Source: Paenibacillus sp. 37
GTDB taxonomy: Bacteria; Bacillota; Bacilli; Paenibacillales; Paenibacillaceae
DNA length: 64,000 bases
Assembly (NCBI RefSeq): GCF_008386395.1
Contig: NZ_CP043761.1
Location: 7,006,001 to 7,070,000, forward strand
Reading direction: 5' to 3'
The notes below the pieces were generated by a model, which was not told the DNA's origin, did not search any database, and saw only the letters and a list, made by a program, of their open reading frames with translations. The position numbers and the translations under genes were made by a program. Positions 26,167-36,205 of the stretch are shown piece after piece; position 1 is the stretch's first letter; the number at the start of each line of letters is the position of its first letter.

Positions 26167-26183
26167 TTAACACAGGTTTTACA
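26167..26183 (-). promoter_or_regulatory. Putative WalR box
   Basis: On the minus strand the sequence TGTAAA-ACCTG-TGTTAA fits the WalR consensus TGTWAH-N5-TGTWAH without a mismatch. It lies 166 bases before the M23 peptidase start. A TTGACA (about 26130) follows it. Confidence 0.6.
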
Positions 26184-26372
26184 CTCATTTCAACTCTACA
26201 CGTCACACCGCAAAGCCACGCCCCGCTTGGTTTCCCTGTATTATCCATAAGATTGTACGGCTGATCCATCACCCATTATGCCTCAACATCCGCTGTACTA
26301 TGTACTTTTACTCACAATTTAAGACTAGGTTCTAAGACCCAGTGAAATATGCTTTATTTTTCATAAAAATAC

Positions 26373-26412
26373 AAATAAAATCCCTCACCAGATCAACTCT
26401 GATAAGGGATTA
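26373..26412 (-). terminator. Terminator after the methyltransferase gene
   Basis: Minus-strand stem AATCCCT / AGGGATT with inner TCAG-type pairing, followed by TTTTATTTG. The rest of 26002-26487 is AT-rich and gene-free. Confidence 0.65.
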
Positions 26413-26487
26413 CGTAAACAACTTGATTGTGGTTTATCTTAAACTGGATTTCATCTCATGCCACAATAGAAATTAACTTTTATGTCT

Positions 26488-27297
26488 CTATTCTTTGAAT
26501 GCAAGAATTACAAATCGCTTCTGCTGTACTTCCCAGAATCCATTTTGCTCCATCTCCGTATAAATATCCATTAATGGCTGACGGAACCGTTCCACTTTGA
26601 AATCAGGTACTTGCCACGGGATGGTCTTTAGATAATATACCAGTGCGCCTATATCATAGAAACGTTGTGCAGGGGTTGCTTCACGTTGCTCCAGAATCCG
26701 GAATCCACACTGCTCCAGCTGAAGAACAGCACGATCCAGTTCCCATCCAGCGTAATCCGCTGGCATAGGAATGCCGAGCCGATCATTGATCTCCCTGCAA
26801 TCTGACCAACCAACCTGTTGAGTCAGAAACAGTCCTCCTGCGGATAGAATCCTCCTAACTTCCTGCTCATCATACGACTCATGCCGATTAAGAATCAGAT
26901 CAAATTCTCCGTCTGTGAAAGGAAGTTGCGAATCATCAGTCACCGGAAGTACCTTCACACCTAACGGCTGTAAACGTTCCTCTGCAATCGGTATATTCGG
27001 GAGATAGCCTTCGGTCGCACATGTGTATGGAGGAAGTGGAAGGAGTCTGGAAAGCATTTCTCCTCCACCAGTCCCCATGTCGAGCATTCGTTCTGTCTGA
27101 TTCAACAATCGGCGCGCCATCGTTCCAAAGGACCAAGGCAACATTCCACTCTGAAGTCGCTCACTCCCTGTTACATAGCTAAAATCCCAACCAATAAACG
27201 GCTGATTCGCCTCTTGCAACCCTTGCTCGAATCGATCACTCGTCGCCTCGGTGGACTTTTTTACTGACAGTTCTGAATTAGTATGATAAAAGTTCAT
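26488..27297 (-). CDS. Class I SAM-dependent methyltransferase
   Basis: About 269 residues from ATG 27297. The SAM-binding motif LLDMGTGGGEMLSRL is clear (seen as ERMLDMGTGGGEML), with a motif IV-like FDLILNRHESYDEQEVRR and late LFLTQQVGW. This is a UbiE/Methyltransf_11-like fold; the substrate is not evident. Its GGAGG ribosome binding site is buried in a long hairpin (27306-27396), so translation is probably controlled. It is a single gene with its own terminator. Confidence 0.85.
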   Translation of the reverse strand: MNFYHTNSELSVKKSTEATSDRFEQGLQEANQPFIGWDFSYVTGSERLQSGMLPWSFGTMARRLLNQTERMLDMGTGGGEMLSRLLPLPPYTCATEGYLPNIPIAEERLQPLGVKVLPVTDDSQLPFTDGEFDLILNRHESYDEQEVRRILSAGGLFLTQQVGWSDCREINDRLGIPMPADYAGWELDRAVLQLEQCGFRILEQREATPAQRFYDIGALVYYLKTIPWQVPDFKVERFRQPLMDIYTEMEQNGFWEVQQKRFVILAFKE

Positions 27298-27305
27298 GTT
27301 TAATA

Positions 27306-27396
27306 AAACCTCCAATTCGTGTATTCATAAACACAAGTCCATCGGTTCTCTTGAATGCACATATGAACGGAGGTCCACGAATTGGACTGGAGGTTT
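27306..27396 (-). promoter_or_regulatory. Leader hairpin that hides the methyltransferase start
   Basis: On the minus strand AAACCT...CCAATTCGTG pairs with CACGAATTGG-AGGTTT: 16 base pairs with one 5-base bulge, plus a further TTCATA / TATGAA stem inside. The 3' arm contains the GGAGG of the methyltransferase. A 20-codon frame (27362 to 27300) crosses the hairpin and stops 2 bases before the gene's ATG. Confidence 0.7.
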
Positions 27397-27583
27397 CTGC
27401 AATATTGCCTGAACGTTTTTATATGTTGTGTTCTTTACCTTTATATTTCATACACTGTTCCCTCCTACAGGCATTTTCCAGTATTTATTTAAATCGATTA
27501 TATTCAATCATCCTCGACAAGTCCATTACATTATGAATCAGGCGATACGTCTATAAGTACGCCTGTCTTCCCTGCCTATCATC

Positions 27584-28351
27584 CTATTCCGTTTGCAGTA
27601 CTTCCATCAGGTTGTCGTACTCTTCACTGGTCAGGTACTTCGAGATCACCTGTTCAATCTCACGTAGTTCCTGTTCCGTTAGGCCACCTTCCATGGCACC
27701 TGAGATCTGCTGCATTTCTTTCTGTGGCAGCTTGTTCATGAGCAGGCTGAAGATTTTTTCCTTCTCCTCTGCTGGCAGCTTGTCTTTCGCTCCTGTAATG
27801 TCATCCGGTGATACAACAATGGCATCATTGCCTGAAGAAGCACCGCCGCTGGCCGCTCCGGTTCCATTGCCTGAAGCTGAACCACTACCCTGATCTGTTC
27901 CTGAGTCATTACCCATGCCCGTATCCGTCCCATTGCCTGCACTTGTGCCTGAGTTTGATCCTGCGGTCGTATCTGTACCTGAACCTTCCTCTGTGCCCTC
28001 GTTTGAGCCGCTCCCTTGGGACGCATTATTGCCCGCATCTACACCAGATTGACCGCTCTCTGTCCCATTCCCCATAACTGAAACAGCATCTTCCGGAACC
28101 TGCTCTTCGTCCGCTCCTGTCGGCTGATCTGTCGTCCCATTTCCTGATTTGTTCCCCTCGCTGGTTTTACCGCCCAAGGCACCTTGGAACATGGCGGTTA
28201 ACCCCATGGGTTGACCTTCCCACTGAATATTGAAACTCGCGAGTAGCGACTTCGCATATGACTGTACAATTAATCCGGTCGTGAGCAGTGTCAGTGAACT
28301 GACCAGCAATACGGTTAGCACGATTTTGACAAACCACACAAGCAACTTCAT
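27584..28351 (-). CDS. Membrane-anchored protein with long Gly/Ser/Thr/Asn linker
   Basis: About 255 residues from ATG 28351, which has a GGAGGGAGAG site. One N-terminal membrane segment (VWFVKIVLTVLLVSSLTLLT) is followed by a short outer part. Then comes about 110 residues of low complexity, rich in Gly, Ser, Thr, Asn, Asp and Glu. The last 75 residues are charged and helical (KLPAEEKEKIFSLLMNKLPQ, LTEQELREIEQVISKYLTSE). I do not recognise a family. The layout suggests a flexible tether holding a helical head away from the membrane. It lies between the methyltransferase and purA and ends before a free intergenic gap. Confidence 0.75.
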   Translation of the reverse strand: MKLLVWFVKIVLTVLLVSSLTLLTTGLIVQSYAKSLLASFNIQWEGQPMGLTAMFQGALGGKTSEGNKSGNGTTDQPTGADEEQVPEDAVSVMGNGTESGQSGVDAGNNASQGSGSNEGTEEGSGTDTTAGSNSGTSAGNGTDTGMGNDSGTDQGSGSASGNGTGAASGGASSGNDAIVVSPDDITGAKDKLPAEEKEKIFSLLMNKLPQKEMQQISGAMEGGLTEQELREIEQVISKYLTSEEYDNLMEVLQTE

Positions 28352-28464
28352 TCCGTTCTCTCCCTCCAATTATCCCACCCGTCTAACATGCACATGTCCG
28401 GGTCTGTGACTCTACTGTTAACCAGTATTGACGGAAATCTCGGGATTATATCCGAAAAACATAC

Positions 28465-28505
28465 AAAAAACCTCCAGTCATCGCTATAAAAGCAACAACT
28501 GGAGG
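28465..28505 (-). terminator. Terminator after purA
   Basis: Minus-strand stem GCCTCCAGTTG... / ...GACTGGAGG with inner GC pairs, then six T residues. Confidence 0.85.
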
Positions 28506-28572
28506 CTCTACTGCCCGAATCGGCAAAGTATTCTATTTTATAATTCAAGAAACAATCTCTCTATTTCTTCGA

Positions 28573-29931
<1,359 letters not shown>

Positions 29932-30030
29932 TTACGCAATAAACCGACTGAGAAGCGTGCTAACGGACAGTAAAAATGTCCTTCCGTTACATTCAAGGGA
30001 AGGTTTGTGCTGCTTTAACGCAGCAGTATT

Positions 30031-30107
30031 AGTGTACCAGTACCCTTTTTCAAAGTCAAATCAAATGGCGAACAATTAGATATAGTACAACCCTAATGTT
30101 CGGAATT
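30031..30107 (-). promoter_or_regulatory. purA promoter with PurR-box candidates
   Basis: Minus-strand promoter TTGACT - 17 bases - TACACT, with an extended TG (-35 at 30054-30059, -10 at 30031-30036). Just upstream, AATTCCGAACATT (30095-30107, minus strand) matches the PurBox consensus AWWWCCGAACWWT fully. A second, inverted, weaker box AATGGCGAACAAT lies at 30064-30076. The pair implies purine repression by PurR. Confidence 0.7.
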
Positions 30108-30124
30108 TACCCGTTATTTCAACA

Positions 30125-30174
30125 CAAAAAACCGGAGACTTCAGTCCAAGCTTGCTTGACTGCTATCACCGGTT
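30125..30174 (-). terminator. Terminator after dnaB
   Basis: Minus-strand stem AACCGG...CCGGTT with inner CAGTC / GACTG pairs, then six T residues. It lies about 130 bases past the dnaB stop. No gene is seen in 30175-30304. Confidence 0.8.
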
Positions 30175-30304
30175 CAAGGATACCCATTTCAATGTCAATC
30201 TATATCTGGTATTTATAACACATGTTTGAGTTCAGTTGCTCTAATGGTTGATCTTCGGGACAGACGATTTTGGCTTCTTGATCGAAGCCGTCAGCACCTG
30301 CCCA

Positions 30305-31666
30305 TTACATCGCGAAGGCATCATTGTGTGCCCTCTCGTAATTGACGAATTTATTAAAGTTTTTCAGGAAGACCAGTTCTACCGTACCTACCGGACCGTT
30401 ACGCTGTTTAGCGATAATGATCTCAATAATATTTTTCTTCTCGGTCTCCTGGTTATAGTAGTCATCCCGGTACAGGAACGCTACGATGTCGGCATCTTGC
30501 TCGATCGAACCCGATTCCCGCAAGTCACTCATCATCGGACGTTTGTCCTGACGTTGCTCTACACCCCGGCTCAGCTGGGACAAGGCAATAACCGGAACTT
30601 CCAGTTCCCGGCCAATCTGTTTCAGTGTACGTGAGATCTCGGATACCTCTTGTTGACGGTTCTCCCCTGCTTTACCACGTCCACTAATCAGTTGAAGATA
30701 GTCGATCAGGATCATGCCAAGGCCTTTCTCTTTCTTCAGACGACGGCATTTGGCACGAATATCCGCTACGGTAATCCCTGGCGTATCATCTATGAAGATG
30801 TTGGCTTCTGACAAAGCTGCAATACCCATCGTCAGCTTCTGCCAATCTTCATCGCCCTTGAAGTCACCCATACGCATCACGCTGGCATCCAGATTGGCTT
30901 CCGCACAGATCATACGTTGCACCAGCTGGGCCGCTGACATCTCCAGACTGAAGATGGCTACCGTCTCCTGTGCCCGAATGGCCACGTTCTGAGCGATATT
31001 CAGGGCAAAGGCCGTCTTACCTACGGAAGGACGGGCCGCTACAATGATTAAGTCACTGCGCTGGAATCCGGCAGTCATTTTGTCCAAATCGATGAACCCG
31101 GACGGAATACCTGTCGTTGTACCCTTATTCTGATGAAGTGTTTCCACACGATCGAATACTTCCATCAGTACGTCCTGAATGGCTATAAAACCACTACTGG
31201 AGCGACGGTTGGAGATCTCCAGAATGCGACGTTCAGCTTCTCCAAGCATCGCTGCAACATCTTCGCCACCTGTATATCCTTCGCTCACGATCTGTGTTGC
31301 CGTACGAATCAGGCGACGCAGCATCGATTTCTCTTCGATAATCTGAGCATAATAGTCTACGTTTGCGGCTGTAGGTACACCATGGGCTAGCTTAGCCAGA
31401 TAACTAACGCCCCCGATGTCCTCCAACTCACCTTTATCCTTCAGAAGCGAAGTCAGTGTCACGAGGTCAATCGGTTGATTTCCCTCACCAAGCTGGATCA
31501 TCGCTTCAAAGATTAATTGATGGGGTTTATCATAGAAATCCTCGGTTTGCACCCGTTCCATCGCTGTAATCAGGGCCTCGCCCTGCAACAGGATTGCACC
31601 CAGCACGGCCTGTTCGGCTTCCAGGTTCTGCGGGGGAATCCGGTCGAATAACATTTCTCCGCCCAT
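30305..31666 (-). CDS. dnaB: Replicative DNA helicase DnaB (DnaC in Bacillus)
   Basis: A 453-residue hexameric helicase. The N-terminal domain starts RIPPQNLEAEQAVLGAILL. The RecA-like domain has Walker A AARPSVGKTAFAL, Walker B MILIDYLQLI, and the arginine-finger region SDLRESGSIEQDADIVAFLYR (around EQDAD). In Bacillus subtilis the same protein is called DnaC. It starts one base after the rplI stop region with GGAAGAG as binding site. It forms one transcript with gdpP and rplI, as in most Firmicutes. Confidence 0.97.
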   Translation of the reverse strand: MGGEMLFDRIPPQNLEAEQAVLGAILLQGEALITAMERVQTEDFYDKPHQLIFEAMIQLGEGNQPIDLVTLTSLLKDKGELEDIGGVSYLAKLAHGVPTAANVDYYAQIIEEKSMLRRLIRTATQIVSEGYTGGEDVAAMLGEAERRILEISNRRSSSGFIAIQDVLMEVFDRVETLHQNKGTTTGIPSGFIDLDKMTAGFQRSDLIIVAARPSVGKTAFALNIAQNVAIRAQETVAIFSLEMSAAQLVQRMICAEANLDASVMRMGDFKGDEDWQKLTMGIAALSEANIFIDDTPGITVADIRAKCRRLKKEKGLGMILIDYLQLISGRGKAGENRQQEVSEISRTLKQIGRELEVPVIALSQLSRGVEQRQDKRPMMSDLRESGSIEQDADIVAFLYRDDYYNQETEKKNIIEIIIAKQRNGPVGTVELVFLKNFNKFVNYERAHNDAFAM

Positions 31667-31667
31667 C

Positions 31668-32111
31668 TTACTCTTCCGTTACCTGTACCTTCAAGGTTGC
31701 CTTCACTTCAGGGTGAACCTTGACAGTTACTTGTGTTACGCCGAGTGTACGAATAGGCTCGTCCAGCTCAATTTTACGTTTGTCTACTTTCAGACCTTTT
31801 TTAGACAAAGCTTCTGCGATCTGTTTGCTGGTAATGGCGCCGAACAGACGACCGCCTTCGCCGGACTTCGCATTCAGTTCAGTCACTTCTGCTTCCAGCT
31901 TTTTCGCAAGTGCTTCCGCTTCCGCTTTCTCTTCCTGTTTGAGTCTTTCTTCAGCCGCCTTCTGGTTGTCCAGTGTCTTCATGTTGCCGTCTGTTGCCAG
32001 ACGTGCGATTCCCCGTGGCAATAGGAAGTTCTGTGCGTAACCCTCAGATACTTCTTTCACTTGCCCTTTCTTGCCTTGACCCTTCATATCTTTTATAAAA
32101 ATGACTTTCAT
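31668..32111 (-). CDS. rplI: 50S ribosomal protein L9
   Basis: 147 residues. It opens MKVIFIKDMKGQGKKGQVKE, with the L9 signature GYAQNFLLPRGIA. A charged connecting helix follows (AEERLKQEEKAEAEALAKK) and a C-terminal domain with GRLFGAITSKQIAEAL. L9 binds helix 76 of 23S rRNA near the L1 stalk. Its ATG overlaps the gdpP stop by 4 bases. Confidence 0.97.
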   Translation of the reverse strand: MKVIFIKDMKGQGKKGQVKEVSEGYAQNFLLPRGIARLATDGNMKTLDNQKAAEERLKQEEKAEAEALAKKLEAEVTELNAKSGEGGRLFGAITSKQIAEALSKKGLKVDKRKIELDEPIRTLGVTQVTVKVHPEVKATLKVQVTEE

Positions 32112-34099
32112 TCGAACAGCCCCTCTTCCTTTTCGATTTCAGCCAGTACGTTCGTCAGCCGTTTTTCTGCCTCTCCAAGCGTTCCTTCAAGCTGTACGGC
32201 AGCATTCGTCAAATGACCGCCACCGCCCAGTCGTTCCATGACAACCTGAACATTCATGCGCCCCAGCGATCTCGCGCTGATGCCAATCAGTCCATCCGGA
32301 CGCTCACTAATTACAAATGAAGCGACCACGTCAGTCATGTTCAGCAATGTGTCCGCCACTTGGGCGATCATCATCTGTGAAATCTTGCTGCCAGGGTCTG
32401 TGACCGCCAGCGCAATGTTTCCATATACCATTTTAGCATGCTTTATGATTTCTGCCTTAGCAATATATTCTGACAGATCCTCTTTCATCAACCGCTGGAT
32501 CATAATGGTGTCCGCACCGCTACGGCGCAAGAAGCCTGCCGCTTCAAACGTTCTGGACCCCGTGTGCAGTGCAAAATGCTTCGTATCTACCGTAATCCCG
32601 GCAAGTAGAGCCGTAGCTTCTAGCGGAGTGAATTGTACCTTGTCATGAATGTATTGCAAGAGTTCGGTTACCAATTCGGCAGCAGAAGACGCATAAGGTT
32701 CCAGATAGATCAACACTGCGTCATTGATGAACTCTTCACCCCTGCGATGGTGATCCACAACTACGACACGGGTAGCAGACTGTACCAGTTTCGGCTCCAT
32801 GGTCATGGAGGCCTTATGCGTATCCACCACCACCAGCAACGTGTGCTCGGTCATCATCTGGGTTGCCTGTTCCGGTGATACAAATGCCTTGGACAACTTC
32901 TCGTCCTTGTTTACTTGCTCCATCATGCGTTCAATCGATGGATTAATTACATCCAGAACAATCCGTGCTTCCACATTGTACAGACTGGCCGCTTTCCACA
33001 CTCCGATGGATGCGCCGATCGCGTCCATATCCGGAATTTTGTGCCCCATGATGAGCACCCGATCGCTCTCCTGCATCAGATCACGCAGCGCGTGCGCAAT
33101 AACGCGGGCTCTTACCCGTGTCCGTTTCTCCACTGCGTTAGACTTACCGCCGTAGAAGGACAGGCGTTGTCCGGACTTCACAGCAGCCTGATCACCACCA
33201 CGTCCAAGTGCCATGTCCAGACTGGACTGTGCCAGTTCTCCCATCTCGCTGATGCTATCCGATCCAAACGCCAGTCCGACACTGAGTGTCATTGGCACTT
33301 TGAGGTCAGCAGTCATCTCCCGAACCTCATCCAAAATGACAAATCGGCTCTGCTCCAGTTCCTGCAAAGACTTATGATTCAGCATCAACAGATAACGATC
33401 AGAAGACAAACGGCGCAGGTACACTTCGTACCGCTTGGCCCATGACGTAATTTCGCTAGTCACACGGGCAATCAGCGCTGTACGCTGCTGATCGTCCATA
33501 CCTTGGGCAGCCTCATCCAGATTATCCAGAACGAGAATCCCCAAGGCAAGGCGTTCATTTTCATATTTATCACGAAGAATGGCTAACTCCGTAATCTCGT
33601 ATACATATACATACCGCTCCTGCGGGTTATGAATAACTCCATAATGCCGATCATCCAACTGGAATTCGTCATGGAACTCCTTGGATGAATGTTCCTTCGT
33701 CCCATCCTTCTTCTCTTTAGGCTGAGGAAGTTTGGGAAACAAATTAAGTAGCGGATTACCCACCATTGTCTTCTCCTGGAACATCTCCGCGACAAAGCGG
33801 TTATGCCACTCTACCGTACGATCTTCGCTGTACAGCACAATTCCGAATGGAAGCATGCTGACCGCTTCCCCCTCCATCCGTTTGATCCGAATAGATAGGC
33901 CATTAATGTAGTCGTTAAGCTCACGGCGGAACGCGAGCTCCGCCTTAATCATGACGATTCCCAGCGCCGAAGCCAGTATCAGACTAATCAAACCAAGCGT
34001 CCAGTTATAAATGGTAACGAACATAACGAGCAACAGCAGCAGTATGAACGCCCATACGGTATAGTAGCCGTGCCAGCGTTTCTTCAGAAATTTAGGCAT
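32108..34099 (-). CDS. gdpP: Cyclic-di-AMP phosphodiesterase GdpP (YybT)
   Basis: A 663-residue membrane enzyme. Two N-terminal membrane segments (about 12-55) are followed by a PAS-like domain, a degenerate GGDEF domain (the active loop reads SSDRYLLML rather than GGDEF), a DHH domain with D357-x-D359 (GHKIPDMDAIGASIG) and VVVDHHRRG, and a DHHA1 domain with GGGGHLTNAA. It breaks down c-di-AMP to pApA and thereby affects potassium balance, wall stress and beta-lactam tolerance. It lies between yybS and rplI, its usual position. Confidence 0.96.
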   Translation of the reverse strand: MPKFLKKRWHGYYTVWAFILLLLLVMFVTIYNWTLGLISLILASALGIVMIKAELAFRRELNDYINGLSIRIKRMEGEAVSMLPFGIVLYSEDRTVEWHNRFVAEMFQEKTMVGNPLLNLFPKLPQPKEKKDGTKEHSSKEFHDEFQLDDRHYGVIHNPQERYVYVYEITELAILRDKYENERLALGILVLDNLDEAAQGMDDQQRTALIARVTSEITSWAKRYEVYLRRLSSDRYLLMLNHKSLQELEQSRFVILDEVREMTADLKVPMTLSVGLAFGSDSISEMGELAQSSLDMALGRGGDQAAVKSGQRLSFYGGKSNAVEKRTRVRARVIAHALRDLMQESDRVLIMGHKIPDMDAIGASIGVWKAASLYNVEARIVLDVINPSIERMMEQVNKDEKLSKAFVSPEQATQMMTEHTLLVVVDTHKASMTMEPKLVQSATRVVVVDHHRRGEEFINDAVLIYLEPYASSAAELVTELLQYIHDKVQFTPLEATALLAGITVDTKHFALHTGSRTFEAAGFLRRSGADTIMIQRLMKEDLSEYIAKAEIIKHAKMVYGNIALAVTDPGSKISQMMIAQVADTLLNMTDVVASFVISERPDGLIGISARSLGRMNVQVVMERLGGGGHLTNAAVQLEGTLGEAEKRLTNVLAEIEKEEGLFE

Positions 34100-34110
34100 G
34101 ACTCATCACC

Positions 34111-35031
34111 CTATCGTTTTGATTTCGATATTGCCTCACGAAGCGGGAACGCCAGATCGATAATTCCGATAATCCGAAGCGGACCAATGAAGAAGACCGC
34201 AGCCGCCAGGAAATATGGTATAACCGGATTCCATTTCTTTGTATGTGAGAGAAAGAAGAAGAAACCGATCGCTTGAATCATGAAGCCCAGATTAATTAAC
34301 GGGGACAGGTTCATGGCAATCATGGTCCAGTATGTTCCATCACTTTGTCTGGAGATCACTTCGATCAACAATGCGAGGAAATAATACCAGATCAACGCAC
34401 GCGGCATACGCCATTCTCTCGCTGGTGGAAGTTTCGATACCACCACACCCATCACGTTCAGAATCGGACGAGCAATGGCGTGCGTAATAAAGGCCATTAC
34501 CATCGACGTGACAACGAGAGCAAACGGAATCATAAGCTGTGTTTGTTTGGCAACATCCTCGGTCATCTCAGGTGTCCATGCAAAACCGTTAATCATCTGA
34601 TTCGATGTATTGGTTAACGGTTCAATGGTCAATTTGACCACATCTTCAATATAACTGGACAGGTCGAATTGGAAAATGACACTGCCGACCAAGAGCAATA
34701 ACAAGTATTCTGCCAACATCATGCCACTTCCCGCCATCAGCGCGAACAGGGCTGATTTGCGTGTTTTATACGCGTGACCCATAACGATCGCAGGCAGGGT
34801 AAAGACGAGCAATAGTAACAGATAGATGGGGTGGAATACGACCAAAATAACGGCTACGGGCACGAGATGCCATATAAATGATTTTAAAGATAATGAAGCA
34901 TACAAAATAACTCCCGGAATCATCATAAAAAATATGGCAAGTACCGATAAAGGAGTTAACAGCGAAAGTAGCAAGAGCAGATAGACTGCGCTCCAAACAG
35001 CTGATTTAAAGCTAAATTTCAACAAATTCAC
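34111..35031 (-). CDS. yybS: YybS family membrane protein (DUF2232)
   Basis: A 306-residue protein with about eight membrane helices. It matches the DUF2232/YybS family by length, by position directly before gdpP, and by the C-terminal segment with MNLSPLINLGFMIQAIGFFFFLSH (motif LSPLINLGF). Some relatives look like substrate-binding S components of transporters; the role is unknown. Its start overlaps the end of the MazG-like gene by 4 bases, so they are one operon. Confidence 0.88.
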   Translation of the reverse strand: MNLLKFSFKSAVWSAVYLLLLLSLLTPLSVLAIFFMMIPGVILYASLSLKSFIWHLVPVAVILVVFHPIYLLLLLVFTLPAIVMGHAYKTRKSALFALMAGSGMMLAEYLLLLLVGSVIFQFDLSSYIEDVVKLTIEPLTNTSNQMINGFAWTPEMTEDVAKQTQLMIPFALVVTSMVMAFITHAIARPILNVMGVVVSKLPPAREWRMPRALIWYYFLALLIEVISRQSDGTYWTMIAMNLSPLINLGFMIQAIGFFFFLSHTKKWNPVIPYFLAAAVFFIGPLRIIGIIDLAFPLREAISKSKR

Positions 35032-35345
35032 CTCTTACGCATATGATCTTCTAGCGCGGAAATATCTTGGTACCAGTCTTCAAGCTGGTGACCTTCCTGT
35101 TTATGCTTTTTCAACTTCTCAACTAGCAGTGCATCCAGATCCTTGAAAGGAATACCGAGCCTGCGGCCCAATATGTAACTACTCATAATCAAACTGGCAA
35201 GACTGTCCCCGATTCGAGTTGTACTGCCTTCCCATAACGCCTTGAATAATCGGGATACCTGATCAAGCACTTCGGTTTTCAGCCATTCAATCACTTTAGC
35301 GCGTTTGGCTACATCCAGTTCTTTAGGCATATTGGCGAAAGTCAC
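35028..35345 (-). CDS. MazG-like family protein
   Basis: About 100 residues, all helical. The acidic pattern typical of all-alpha NTP pyrophosphohydrolases is only partly kept (EWLKTEVLDQVSRLFKALWEG, then DSLASLIMSSYILGRRLGI). This fits MazG-like proteins of Bacillales, possibly without enzyme activity. The start is uncertain: GTG 35345 lies very close to GGGGGAGA, and ATG 35327 lies rather far from it. It is the first gene of the yybS-gdpP-rplI-dnaB transcript. Confidence 0.75.
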   Translation of the reverse strand: MTFANMPKELDVAKRAKVIEWLKTEVLDQVSRLFKALWEGSTTRIGDSLASLIMSSYILGRRLGIPFKDLDALLVEKLKKHKQEGHQLEDWYQDISALEDHMRKR

Positions 35346-35407
35346 TCTCCCCCGAAAAAGCTTTATTCTCGATTATAGCATAAAAAGAGGGCCCGCAAAA
35401 TTACCCC

Positions 35408-35428
35408 AAAAAACGGAGAAGTTCTCCG
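35408..35428 (-). terminator. Terminator after the CBS gene
   Basis: Minus-strand palindrome CGGAGAACTTCTCCG followed directly by TTTTTTGGGG. Confidence 0.7.
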
Positions 35429-35595
35429 AAACTGATGTCAGGTACTTATGCGGAGTCCTCCGTACATCCTATCGACCTATATATTTGTAAAAAACTTCGA
35501 ATGCGCCCTTGGTTCAGGACTTCTTAAGTTTAACATGATACCGGACGGCTGTGATTATCCATCATGACACAATAATGTTTAAATTCGGTACAGCC

Positions 35596-36021
35596 TTACT
35601 TAGCCTTGATCGATTCTTTGGCTACAATGCCCTCGCAGTACTCAATTATCTGACTCCGTCTGACAATACCAATGAACCGATCCATATCATCGACCACAGG
35701 AACAAAGTTCTGAACTTTAGCCAGATTAATCAGGTCCTCCATGTTGGCATTAATGGATACGGGTTTAATATCCAAGCGAAGTGGAACGTCCTTGAGCAAA
35801 AACTTTGAAGCGTTTTCAAATGAAATTTTTCCCTCGGCATTCTTCATATACCACAGTAAGTCGCCTTCGGTAACCGTACCAATATATTTGCCCTCTTTAT
35901 TCAAAATGGGTACCGCCGTAAAACGATGATATTCCATCCGTTCCAACGTTTGCCGCAGCGTAGAATCCGACGTCACGCACGTAACCTCTTGTTTGGGTAG
36001 CAAAAAAAATGCGATGTTCAT
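35596..36021 (-). CDS. CBS-pair protein
   Basis: 141 residues forming two CBS motifs and nothing else. The first is around residues 8-60 (VTSDSTLRQTLERMEYHRFT, then IGTVTEGDLLWYM) and the second around 80-133 (INANMEDLINLAK, FVPVVDDMDRFIGIVRRSQI). Such stand-alone pairs bind adenine nucleotides, and in Bacillales some bind c-di-AMP (DarB/YkuL type). The nearby gdpP makes a c-di-AMP link tempting but this is not shown. It is transcribed alone. Confidence 0.88.
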   Translation of the reverse strand: MNIAFFLLPKQEVTCVTSDSTLRQTLERMEYHRFTAVPILNKEGKYIGTVTEGDLLWYMKNAEGKISFENASKFLLKDVPLRLDIKPVSINANMEDLINLAKVQNFVPVVDDMDRFIGIVRRSQIIEYCEGIVAKESIKAK

Positions 36022-36131
36022 ACCCTTGTGTATCCTCCTTGTGAATTTCTTCGTTCAACTTATCTCGCTCAACTTATATTATACGGATCAGAACGCAGGA
36101 TGTTCCAAAAGGATAATAGTTCTCAATACAA

Positions 36132-36168
36132 AGAAAAAAAACAGCAGCCCGCGAATAAACGTACTGCT
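36132..36168 (-). terminator. Terminator after the LCP gene
   Basis: Minus-strand stem CAGCAG / CTGCTG with an outer loop of 16 bases, then eight T residues. Confidence 0.75.
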
Positions 36169-36205
36169 GATTGTGGTCTACAACACATCATTGGTATGGA
36201 ATTGG

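Noticed and set aside
27351..27536. Plus-strand frame of 61 codons over the leader hairpin
   Set aside because: Its start has no binding site of its own and the sequence is explained by the hairpin on the other strand.
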